Shown: piece after piece, positions 1 through 8,652 of the stretch
Layout of the letters: each line of letters starts with the position of its first letter
Numbering within the stretch: the first letter of the stretch is position 1
Source of the DNA: Hoplostethus atlanticus
Taxonomy: Eukaryota > Chordata > Actinopteri > Trachichthyiformes > Trachichthyidae
NCBI GenBank assembly: GCA_034670405.1
Contig: JAXDDX010000057.1
Coordinates: 983,501 to 1,047,500 of the forward strand
DNA: 64,000 bases
Direction: 5' to 3'
The notes under the pieces: model-generated
Database searches by the model: none
The model's input: the letters and a program-made list of their open reading frames with translations, nothing else
Told to the model about the DNA's origin: nothing
Program-made: the position numbers and the translations under genes

Positions 1-783
1 ATATGCATTTTTATGGACGGAGATCATTTCTGAAACAGTGCTATAATGCTTGTGTGGACTTTAGTTTCAAAACTCTGTTTTAAAACGAAAACATATTAGT
101 GTGGATGTAGCCTCGGAGAGGAGGGGCTATTCACAGACGGGTCTGTTTGTGAGAGACAGAGATACCACGAAAAAGGTGCAGGAAACTTTCCACAGGGACC
201 TTGGTCCATGCCGACTCCATAGCATCAGTCAGATACTGCAGATTTTCTGGGGACACATTCAGACGCTAATGTTAACCCTGCCCTGTATTAATCTAAGAGC
301 AGACATGCATGTGGGTCAGTGCATGTGCAGTAATATAATACAGCATAAGGATATAAAATCGACCCTGCTGCTGATCCCATTCACACCTTTTAGTAAAACT
401 ACACAATTCAATTCAGGGCATTCACCTTGCTTTGACTAGATATCGGTGAATGTGAAGAATCTGTCAATACCATGATCTAATTTCATATTTGCATCAGAAT
501 GAAACTCTGCATAAACCTGCATAACATGGTGAAACAAATGAAGGCCTCTCAAGTTGTATTTAACTCATTTATTTTTTCAAGACCTTCATTTTAGATAATT
601 TACGGCATTTTCAGACCATCGAATTCCCTGTTTCATGGCTTATCTGATTATGTGATTACTGTATACATGAACATATGCATACAAATCTTAGCTTTTTCTG
701 TTAATGCTTTCAAGCTCTGGAAACACTATTTTTTACTCAATTACAAGTCAAAGTATCTAGCTAAAAATACACTTGAGTAAAAG
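1..783. other. Non-coding stretch, probable TASP1 intron
   Basis: No exon, RNA gene or clear repeat was seen. The sequence is AT-rich and the short open frames have no recognisable protein. It precedes the first visible TASP1 exon at 8195, so I infer that it is intronic. Upstream TASP1 exons (the alpha-subunit part) were searched for by eye between 1 and 8194 and not found. Confidence 0.5.
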
Positions 784-890
784 GCATTCTGTAAATGCAT
801 GAAAGCAAAATGCAGAGCAACAACAAAAAACGAGCAAACGTCGGTGTTCAGTTCCAAGGCAGTTTTGAAACATTGAGCATCTTCTTTTTC
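784..890. repeat. Copy 1 of a ~105-bp repeat flanking tRNA-Cys
   Basis: The segment from GCATTCTGTAAATGCATGAA through the GTTCCAAGGCAGTTTTGAAA stretch recurs with few changes at 1030-1125, on the other side of the tRNA-Cys gene. This arrangement suggests a tandemly duplicated tRNA unit from which one tRNA copy has been lost, or a local duplication around the tRNA. Confidence 0.7.
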
Positions 891-948
891 AAAATATAGG
901 TCTCAAGCAGGTTCATCATTTGATGGCTATATAGGTGTGATGATTTCC

Positions 949-1020
949 AGGGGGCACCAGGAGTTGAACCTGGGACCTCTTAATCTGCAGTCAAATGCTC
1001 TACCACTGAGTTATACCCCC
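949..1020 (-). tRNA. tRNA-Cys (anticodon GCA)
   Basis: The reverse strand reads as a 72-nt cytosolic tRNA-Cys. The acceptor stem GGGGGTA pairs with TGCCCCC (one G-U wobble) and is followed by discriminator T, as expected for Cys. The anticodon arm has loop CTGCAGA with anticodon GCA at 988-986. The T arm is perfect: CCAGG, loop TTCAACT, CCTGG. The internal B box GGTTCAACTCC fits the consensus. The A box reads TAACTCAGTGG, where the usual third base is G (TAGCTCAGTGG), so transcription may be weaker. No CCA is encoded, as normal for eukaryotes. It lies inside a probable TASP1 intron, antisense to that gene. Confidence 0.92.
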
Positions 1021-1029
1021 TCTTTCTTG

Positions 1030-1125
1030 ATGCATTCTGGGTAAATGCATGAAAGGAAAATGCAGAGCAAGAACCCAAACAGATCAAACCTCAGTGTTCC
1101 GTTCCAAGGCAGTTTTCAAACATTC
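1030..1125. repeat. Copy 2 of the tRNA-Cys flanking repeat
   Basis: Direct repeat of 784-890 with scattered substitutions and small insertions (TGCATTCTGGGTAAATGCAT; CCGTTCCAAGGCAGTTTTCA). Together the two copies bracket the tRNA gene. Confidence 0.7.
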
Positions 1126-1587
1126 AAACATTCAAAATGTGAATGAAAAAAACATTTGGCCTGCATGTCCCGCTTTGTGGTGAACAAACTTTAAAGTGTT
1201 AATTAAAATGTGAAAAGTGAGAAGCAGTGCCCCCTTTCGCAGTTAAATTAACATTTCCATGGTCTACCAACCTGTCAGTCATTCTCTGAATGAATATTGA
1301 CTCATTGACTCAAATGATACATGCAAAAGTGGAAAATCAAAATGCTATTGGATTGCATTTTCATTTTCCACTTTGCATTAACATTTGGATTAAGTTAACT
1401 ATAGGCTTCCATAGTTTGAAGGCGAGAGAGTCTGTCTCTATATCTGTGCTGTTGGAAAGAAACATTCCACTTCTACTAACCACATCTGAATAAAAGCTGA
1501 GCGAATTAATATATACTACTGCTAAAACACACAACTAATACTGACAACAGTGAATTTGTTTTTGAGCGACTGGCTTTATTTAGTGAA

Positions 1588-1842
1588 AGACAGAGAAAGA
1601 CCCTGGACAGGTCGCCAATCCATCACAAGGCCAACACAGATCGACTGTCAATCACTTTCAGGGCAATTTAGAGTCTCCAATCCACCTGACCTGCATATCT
1701 TTGGACTGTGGGAGGAAACTGGAGGACCCGGAGGAAACCCACGCCAACACGGGGAGAACATGCAGACTCCACACAGAGAGGAACCGTGTCCTTCTTGCTG
1801 TGAGGCCACAGTGCTAACCACTGGGCCACCGTGTCGCCCACA
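1588..1842 (-). repeat. tRNA-headed teleost dispersed repeat (SINE-like)
   Basis: Read on the reverse strand it begins GGCGACACGGTGGCCCAGTG, then GTTAGCACTGTGGCCTCACA and GCAAGAAGG. It continues through a fish-repeat block containing TGTGTGGAGTCTGCATGTTC, TCCTCCCACAGTCCAAAGAT and GCGACCTGTCCAGGG. I recognise this string as one of the commonest dispersed repeats of teleost genomes, with a tRNA-like head and a LINE-like body. The usual GGTTCGAATCC box is damaged here (GGACACGGTTCC), so the copy is old. The exact subfamily was not determined. Confidence 0.75.
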
Positions 1843-2224
1843 GGGAGACCTATGAAGGTTTCTGCTAGCCAAACACCTGAGAACTTGATGGTGGCTTTTA
1901 CACTCAGAAAATATTCACCCACCTGTGAAGTCAGAGAAGCAGCTGCACACTTGAAATATATTTGAAATATAAAATAGATTTATCCTTATTTTTGAATAGA
2001 ATTTGCGTCTTGAAGTCGCTGATCTTCAAATCACTTTGGGATCAAATTCTCTGCATCAATTTTAAGTGCAGATTGAACATTTGTGATGCCCAAGACGCCA
2101 TCTGAGAAGTTGCAGTGGCAGATTCAATTTGTTCTGCCAAGTGCAAGTTTCAAGTGCGGCTGCTACCACATTCATTCAGATGTTCACTTGTACATCTGTA
2201 AATGTTTTCTGTCTTCAATCACGG

Positions 2225-2640
2225 GTGGGTGGATATTTTCTGAGAGTCGTTCTCAGGTGTTTGCCGAGAAAACCTCCATAGAGAACTTCACTCCACATCT
2301 TCGGCTTTGGTCGCAGAGCAGCAGAATGTCCTCATCCACCTTCTTCTGCTTCTTCTAGGGCTTGCTGACCTCTAAAAATCGAAAGAGGACAGTCAAGCGA
2401 CCTTGTTACAGTGTGGAAGGACTTGACAATTCAGACACAAGTGGAGGTGAATGTCCTACCAGATGTGGAGTGGACCAGGTCATTGTTCAAGGGAGGACCT
2501 GCAGGGCTGCTCAGGGGAACCGAAGGGGTGGCCACAGTGGCAGAGTCCACAGTGGGGCTTGCTGTTGGAGCTCCAACCTGTGAGGAGACCATTAGTACTA
2601 TTAACAAGAATCACATTCATTCCTGGTTGAGTCAATTTTT
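2225..2640 (-). repeat. Duplication unit A of the 17-aa-repeat locus
   Basis: This segment is paralogous to 3215-4290. Shared blocks include ATATTTTCTGAG...GTTCTCAGGTGTTT, CTGACCTCTAAAAATCGAAA, GTGTGGAAGGACTTGACAAT and TTAGTACTATTAACAA. Unit A carries only one 51-bp repeat where unit B has twelve, so the size difference is mostly the minisatellite. Confidence 0.8.
2355..2577 (-). pseudogene. Copy A of the 17-aa-repeat gene, truncated
   Basis: Exon 2577-2460 (118 nt, 39 codons plus one base) starts after a CTCCTCACAG acceptor preceded by TAGTACTAAT, a good branch-point match. It encodes one repeat, SPTVDSATVATPSVPLS, and ends at donor CATCTG|GTAGGA. After an 88-nt intron the next exon starts at 2371 after CGATTTTTAG. 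It reads E-V-S-K-P and then stops (TAG, 2357-2355). In copy B the same exon runs on into a lysine-rich and cysteine-rich tail; here that tail is broken by the stop, a deletion and a frame change. Exon boundaries and phases match copy B exactly. I call it a pseudogene or C-truncated paralogue; a short product cannot be excluded. Confidence 0.5.
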
Positions 2641-3289
2641 CATTTTTCATTCAGAGATTCCTACCTCTGTGGTGTCCAGTGATGGAGTCCCCTCAGTTAT
2701 TACAGCCAGGTGTTTTTATCCAGGAGTCCAGAACAGCCTGGGGGCTAAACACACACACACACACACCATTTTAAGTTCAGGTTTCTAAGAGCAATATTTG
2801 TATCTTCATTGTTTTGATGTCATTTGGCAGAGACCAATATGTGCTCAAAGTGAACAAGTCTGTCCTCATATTGGTGATCAAAAACTGCACTTCTACTTTT
2901 GTCATGAAATCTTGCTAATTTCACATATGGCTGCACATGGTCCCTGATCTGCTCACATTATGGCCTAACTGGACCATTTCCTCCTCTTCCACCCTCATCT
3001 GAGGGGGGAGTTGAATAATCTTACTTAATTTGGGGGCAGTTCCTGTCCTGTTCAGATTCCCATCACTCATATTGGGGGCCATGTCTGAGTTAGGGTGAAC
3101 CAAGATGGCACCTGGCTGTGCTTCTGTGGAAGTTCCCCTAGCGCTGGTGAATGAGGACACATGCAGTTAACATATACTGATACCTCAAATTTGTTGTAGG
3201 TGAGTGAATGAATAGGTGAATATTTTCTGAGCGTAGTTCTCAGGTGTTTTGCTAGAAAAATACCTACATAGAGGCCACAGGTCTCACTC

Positions 3290-3322
3290 CCCAGGTGAGG
3301 CCACAGGTCTCACTCCCCAGGT
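3290..3322. repeat. Tandem 26-bp duplication
   Basis: The block GAGGCCACAGGTCTCACTCC plus CCAGGT occurs twice in a row. The second copy contains the stop codon of the last exon of copy B (3312-3310). It is absent from unit A. Confidence 0.7.
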
Positions 3323-3419
3323 GCGACCTTGGCCGCACTGCAGCAGCAAATTGCCCTCCTCAACCAGGAGAAGAAGCGTCTGACTCCCTTCTTCTTCTTT
3401 TTCTTGGGCTTGCTGACCT
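3310..3419 (-). CDS. Copy B last exon, polybasic/Cys tail
   Basis: The acceptor is CGATTTTTAG. It enters in phase 1 (G|AG = Glu) and ends at TGA 3312-3310. The product is 36 residues counting the split Glu: a lysine run, RRFFSWLRR, then CCC. Confidence 0.5.
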
Positions 3420-4232
3420 CTAAAAATCGAAAGAGGACACGACCTTGATGGAATCAACTACAGTGTGGAAGGACTTGACAATTCAGACACAAGTGGAGGT
3501 GAATGTCTTACCAGATGTGGTGTGAGCAGCGTTTGTGTCAACCAGGTCATTGTTATCCATGACAGCCTGGTTCACAGCAATGGCGGGGTCAGCAACAGGG
3601 CTGCTCAGGGGAACCGAAGGGGTGACCACAATAGCAGAGTCCACAGCGGGGCTGCCCAGGGGAACTGAAGGGGTGACCACAACAGCAGAGTCCACAGCGG
3701 GGCTGCTCAGGGGAACTGAAGGGGTGGCCACAACAGCAGAGTCCACAGTGGGGCTGCCCAGGGGAACTGAAGGGGTGGCCACAACAACAGAGTCCACAGC
3801 GGGGCTGCCCAGGGGAACTGAAGGGGTGGCCACAACAGCAGAGTCCACAGCGGGGCTGCCCAGGGGAACTGAAGGGGTGGCCACAACAACAGAGTCCACA
3901 GCGGGGCTGCCCAGGGGAACTGAAGGGGTGGCCACAACAGCAGAGTCCACAGCGGGGCTGCCCAGGGGAACTGAAGGGGTGGCCACAACAACAGAGTCCA
4001 CAGTGGGGCTGCCCAGGGGAACTGAAGGGGTGGCCACAACAGCAGAGTCCACAGCGGGGCTGCCCAGGGGAACCGAAGGGGTGGCCACAACAGCAGAGTC
4101 CACAGCGGGGCTGCTCAGGGGAACCGAAGGGGTGGCCACAACAGCAGAGTCCACAGCGGGGCTGCTCAGGGGAACCGAAGGGGTGGCCACAACAACAGAG
4201 TCCACAGTGGGGCTTGCTGCTGGAGCTCCATC
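3310..4232 (-). CDS. Unrecognised gene with twelve 17-residue repeats (copy B)
   Basis: Two exons read in phase. Exon 4232-3512 (721 nt) follows acceptor TCCTCACAG with TACTAAT upstream. It starts D-G-A-P-A-A, carries twelve repeats of the type SPAVDSAVVATPSVPLG, then a unique acidic/polar segment ending HTTS, and leaves through a canonical donor G|GTAAGA. A 92-nt intron follows. Exon 3419-3310 (110 nt) gives EVSKPKKKKKK, GVRRFFSWLRRA, ICCCSAAKVAPGE and a stop. The repeats are rich in Pro, Ser, Thr, Val and Ala, with one Asp and no aromatic residue. The basic run followed by three cysteines looks like a membrane-anchoring tail (inference). No start exon was found: the exon has no convincing ATG of its own, so at least one 5' exon, probably above 4232, is missing. 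Function and family unknown. It is probably nested antisense in a TASP1 intron. Confidence 0.5.
3512..4232 (-). CDS. Copy B repeat exon
   Basis: The exon has 240 codons plus one base. The acceptor carries a near-perfect yeast-like branch point TACTAAT 23 nt upstream, and the donor is GTAAGA. Both sites have direct counterparts in copy A (acceptor identical, donor GTAGGA). Confidence 0.5.
3603..4214 (-). repeat. 51-bp minisatellite, 12 units
   Basis: Twelve units of 51 bp (17 codons). Most differences are at a few positions: GCT/GTT (Ala/Val) at unit position 7, GCT/ACT (Ala/Thr) at position 3, GGC/AGC (Gly/Ser) at position 17, and silent TCA/TCG. Units 4-9 alternate Ala and Val at position 7, apart from matching flanks, which suggests a 102-bp higher-order unit. 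Because 51 is a multiple of 3 and the unit lacks stops in several frames, an open frame alone is weak evidence of coding. Confidence 0.95.
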
Positions 4233-4299
4233 CTGTGAGGAGACGATTAGTACTATTAACAATAATCACATTCATTCCTGGTTGAGTGAATTTTCAACT

Positions 4300-4880
4300 G
4301 TACATTATTGCTAATATATAATTGACACTGAGCAAGCAGTTCACCATGGGTGCCGACCGTTTCGTCCTCCTCACTCGTTAGTGGCCATCTTCTGTAGCTT
4401 CTCTAACTGTCATATTATGAGGAGGTGTCTATAATCAAAGACCCCCATGGACCAATCAGCAAGAGTATGGGCAGGTTAATTTGCCATTGATTGGGATCTG
4501 ATTGGCTGTTGGGAGGGAGGGCTGTGATGGAGTGACCCCGGCGAAAACAGATGGCCGCAGGGTTAATAGTTGGGCCAGTGAAAAAAATAATACTAACTTG
4601 TAACTTGTACTTTGAAGTACTTTAAACTTTGAAGGTCAGAATTGTGTTTGGACTAGTGGATAACTGCAGTGGATACTGTAACGTTAGTTAACGTTACTTA
4701 CCTCAAACGATGTTGTGTCCTCAAAATGCCTTGATGTCTCGGCTGCAGCCCAAAATGTTCCCGTGCGTGTGTTTGAGTGTGTGTGTGTGTGAGCGTACGC
4801 GCGTACAGCAGGGGAGGGAGGGGCTGACTGACTGGGAGTGAGAGATGCTTTGCTGAAGCAACGGCGCAGAACACAACGTT
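4300..4880. other. Non-coding stretch upstream of copy B
   Basis: This segment would hold the promoter and first exon of copy B if the gene is real. CCAAT-type motifs occur in both orientations (GACCAATCAGC near 4450; CTGATTGGCTG near 4500). The sequence CAGAAGATGGCCACTAACGA next to a GTGAGG at about 4370-4395 (- strand) could be a start exon, but its phase does not join the repeat exon. A GT-rich patch lies at 4761-4800. Nothing firmer is seen. Confidence 0.35.
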
Positions 4881-4920
4881 AAGAGATCTTTTATGTTATT
4901 ATGAGAAGTGTACAAATATT

Positions 4921-5003
4921 TTCGGTTCATTATGAAACTGTGGCGGGACAAATTAGACTATGGCGGGCCGCCACAGTCTAGGTAATTAATGGGAAACACT
5001 GTA
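4921..5003 (-). mobile_element. hAT-type MITE end fragment
   Basis: The reverse strand begins CAGTGTTTCCCATTAATTAC, then CTAGACTGTGGCGG and CCCGCCATAGTCTAATTTGT. I recognise CAGTGTTTCCC plus the TAGACTGTGGCGG/CCGCCATAGTCTA inverted pair as a common teleost non-autonomous element end. The other terminus was not located. Confidence 0.45.
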
Positions 5004-8000
5004 TGAAAATTGGAGTCTAATGCACCAGTGCATTTCGAAGTTGCTGAAGTCACGCCTCTTTACCATTCTAACGTTTAGTGGAACTTGAGCTGAAACTCTC
5101 GACCCTGTCTGCATGCTTTATACTTCTGCTTTATTTATGTGACTTACTGTCTGGAGGAGCAAGCAGCTTGCATAAATGGAAGGGTGTACTTAATAAGTGT
5201 CCACTTAGTGTAGATAAGAACAGAACAATTACAATGTGTTGAAGAATGTGTTGAAGATAATACAACAAATATAAAGGAGGTGTGTGGTTGTAAGAAACCA
5301 AAGGAAATTGCTTGATGAGGTTTTCAGTGGAGTCGAGGCACATCATTGGCATCTTTTCCCTCCTTGTCTGCTGGGCTCTCGCCCTAACCCTAACCACCAA
5401 CTTGTTGACTCCATACATTTAATTAACTCTAAATATAGTATTGTAGAGGAATTTGTCTTGACATTATTACAATGGGGCTTGAAGGCCCGCCATCTGTATA
5501 GTCCTCTAATCCAGGGCTGTCAGTTGCCTTTGGGAAGAAACCATGGGATAATAATGACCTACAGATACCAGGGGTGTGGAGACCGGAATCACACACACAA
5601 ACACCCTTAACATGCATGTGTGTTTGTTGGGTTGCTTTGGGATTCATGCTGCGTATTTGTTTTTTTATCAGACTTGCTGCAGGCAATGGTAAATGGTAAC
5701 CTACAGTGGCGGTTATTCCTAAAACTCACCAGCAGCGATTGTATGATGTTAGGGGCTGTGTTGTCTTATTCATAAACCTGCAGTTTTACCGTTTGTTTTC
5801 GCAGCTCCACCACCCTCTTTTGATTGTTTGCATAGTCCATAAGCAGTTGATGAAAGCACAACGGCACAAAAAGTACTCCCTTGCTTTAGTCAGACAGTAA
5901 ATTCAGACAGACCTAATATTTTACTCTACCATGACAGTCACAGTATCTACATCAATGGGGTATAGCAAATTGTGGCACTCATAATGGAGAGCAGAGATCA
6001 AAGAAAAATAAATTGAAATTTATGTGGAAGCATAGTTTGAAGCAATAGTTTATCACATTGACCAAATAAGAATATCCTGCTAGTCATCAGTCATTGCTCC
6101 ACTTAGTCCCCAGAAATTCAGTGGATATAAGCGTTTTGTTATATTTTTTAATTGCAGTATTTACCGAGTTCCACTTCAGAGGTGATGGCTTTCTCTGCCG
6201 TTCTGGCACATCTATTATGTTCTAATTCTAATATGTCTATTGAACTCCATCAGTGTAAATGAAAATGTTTTTTTCAAAATGTCCTTTTCACAGCTTATAT
6301 TAATAGCCATATCGTCAAATGCAAGATGCCATATATATATAGAGGGCCGAAATTGTTTTCTCAAGATCTTCTTCGCAGGCATATGCGGCCTCCTGCGGGA
6401 TACACATTGACATGGTGTTTTTTTTAGTTTTGGGTGTGCCATCCCAACTCACAAAATAACTCCTGGAATGCATTGAACATCACGGATTGATGATATATAA
6501 CAATGTAAGAATATCTGAGGGTGGAATCTTTCTTTAAATTCAAGCAAACACAAACTGGCTTGGAAAAAAGAAACACAACATTAACACATTATGTGAGGTT
6601 TGTTAGGGATTCAAAATGAAAGATTCGTAGTTATCAGTAATAAGGTGGTTTGGCTATGTCTTATTGTGGTTACTGGACTATTTCGGTTGCCAATTTAGAA
6701 AATTGGCAATATATATTTTCCCTAAATTGTATGCTTTTATCTGCTTCATGACATTTTTACAGCTATTTGTGCTACCACACACACACACACACGCACCACA
6801 CCATGTGGTGTGGCAGCTCAGAAGATGGTTTAATTTGGTTGGGATATGAATTGTGGTAAATAGACTACAATGTGCAAATGACCACTTCTTGCTGTATTGC
6901 ATTGGTTTTGTTTTTGTACAGTATTATTTATGTAGTTCAGTTCAAAAAGATAATTATGTACATATTCATTAAAAAGAAGGCATGTCAATATCTGATATGA
7001 TTGATTCATGCATCAAATGGCTAGTTAGCCTATTGTCTCTTGCATGTTTACATAAACTCACATGTATTGAGTATTGATGGTTAATATCTTAATACAGACT
7101 CAAGACTTACAAGTATTGCTACTTTCTAATGGTCTATTATTACACAAATGGACACAACGTATGTTGGAATTTGGGATTGACATTCATTTTTACTTTTATT
7201 CTACCATTATCGTCATATGAAATGTGAATCTGAAATGTATTGGACATGAGGACTGTATCACAGACTTCTGTGGCTTCTATGAAAATTGTTTATAGGCAGG
7301 TCTGGTTTTTATTTTCATACACAATGTACTTTTATTATTTTTTTTATACCGCTCTTTTTTTTGCCAACCCATAAAATGTTCCCATTCACAGAGATACAGG
7401 CACTTGTTTGAAAGCTGATTTGAGATGGTGTTTAGTGGCAGGTGTTCAGAGGAGAATTGTACAGTATATCTACATAAGCCAAGAACATTTTTATAACTTT
7501 TATGGCTATTATTCACTATGGATTTTCTTTCCATTTAAGGATGCTGATGGGGAATGACAGGATGCTCTATGTAGCATTTTGAAATGACTGGCCCTGGTTC
7601 CTTCTGGCCTCAAGTGAGTCTGGAGACAGGGCTGATTTAGGAGAGCAGGAGACAGATGAGAGAGACTGTTGCTTTTTTTTTTTATCCTGGCTCTTCAGCT
7701 CAAGATGTTTAATTCCTGGAAAGAGTGGAGCTCCAATCATGTATCATAATGCCATTTTGCACATTTACCCTGTAGACGTCTATTCATCATGCAGTCTTAC
7801 TCATGATGGTTCACAAACAAGTCTCTTCCAAAGCAAACTGCAATCAGGGAAGGAAAACAAACGTTTGAAATAACACATTTTTATTAAGTATGAAGCCGAT
7901 GAAAAAATGATTTGTCAATTTCTCATACAGTTTGCTATTGTTAATGTTGGAAATGTCCCATGTCAAAGAAGTGCTCTGCTTCAGGATGGGAAAGTTGGCT

Positions 8001-8194
8001 CAGCTATTTCCTCCACAATCTCCAGCTGTATGTTCACTCTGTTTTTTCACCTTTGACCAACATTTTGACTGAAACCAAGCTTGTTTTAAACCTACCTAAA
8101 AAAAACTACAATGAGGAATGCTTCATTGTTTGATATTTGTTTTTCCTCCTCATGTGACTCCTGTTTAACTTGGCCTGTCTTCATTGTGATGTAG
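5004..8194. other. TASP1: TASP1 intron, no gene seen
   Basis: AT-rich sequence with a short CA run (6779-6792). None of the open frames resembles a known protein or the missing upstream TASP1 exons. It ends in the acceptor CTTCATTGTGATGTAG of the first visible TASP1 exon. Confidence 0.6.
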
Positions 8195-8314
8195 GAAAAT
8201 GGCTCGGGGTGCTTGGACACAGTGGGGGCCATTGTGATAGACCAGGAGGGAAACGTGGCTGCAGCAGTGTCCAGTGGTGGCCTAGCCTTGAAACACCCTG
8301 GCAGGGTTGGCCAG
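8195..8314 (+). CDS. TASP1: TASP1 exon with autocleavage site
   Basis: 120 nt, phase 0 on both sides. It encodes the end of alpha and the start of beta. The catalytic threonine codon is ACA 8219-8221, directly after Asp GAC 8216-8218. The donor CAG|GTAGCC is moderate. Confidence 0.96.
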
Positions 8315-8565
8315 GTAGCCACGTGCTCTCCTCTCTTTACTGCAACTGTATTTGTTTATGTTTGTGTCCAAATTGCTACTACCAATATCATTCATAAGCC
8401 CTGATGTGGTCGCTAGACTAAAGCAATCTTGGGTCTCTGACATGCCTCTGTCTCTTCTCTCTACTGCCAGGCTGCTCATTATGGATGTGGCTGCTGGGCT
8501 GAAAATGCCTATAATATGAACCCTTATTCTACAGCAGTGAGTACCTCAGGTATACCACAACACTC

Positions 8566-8652
<87 letters not shown>

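Noticed and set aside
2650..2720. Candidate upstream exon of copy A with a GTAGGA donor
   Set aside because: The frame that would fit the repeat exon has a stop just upstream and no acceptor or ATG between.
3603..4214. CRISPR-like array
   Set aside because: Contiguous 51-bp tandem units without unique spacers in a vertebrate genome; it is a minisatellite.
4372..4395. ATG-GCC-ACT-AAC-GA|GTGAGG as start exon of the repeat gene
   Set aside because: It leaves in phase 2, which puts the repeat exon in a frame with early stops; does not join.
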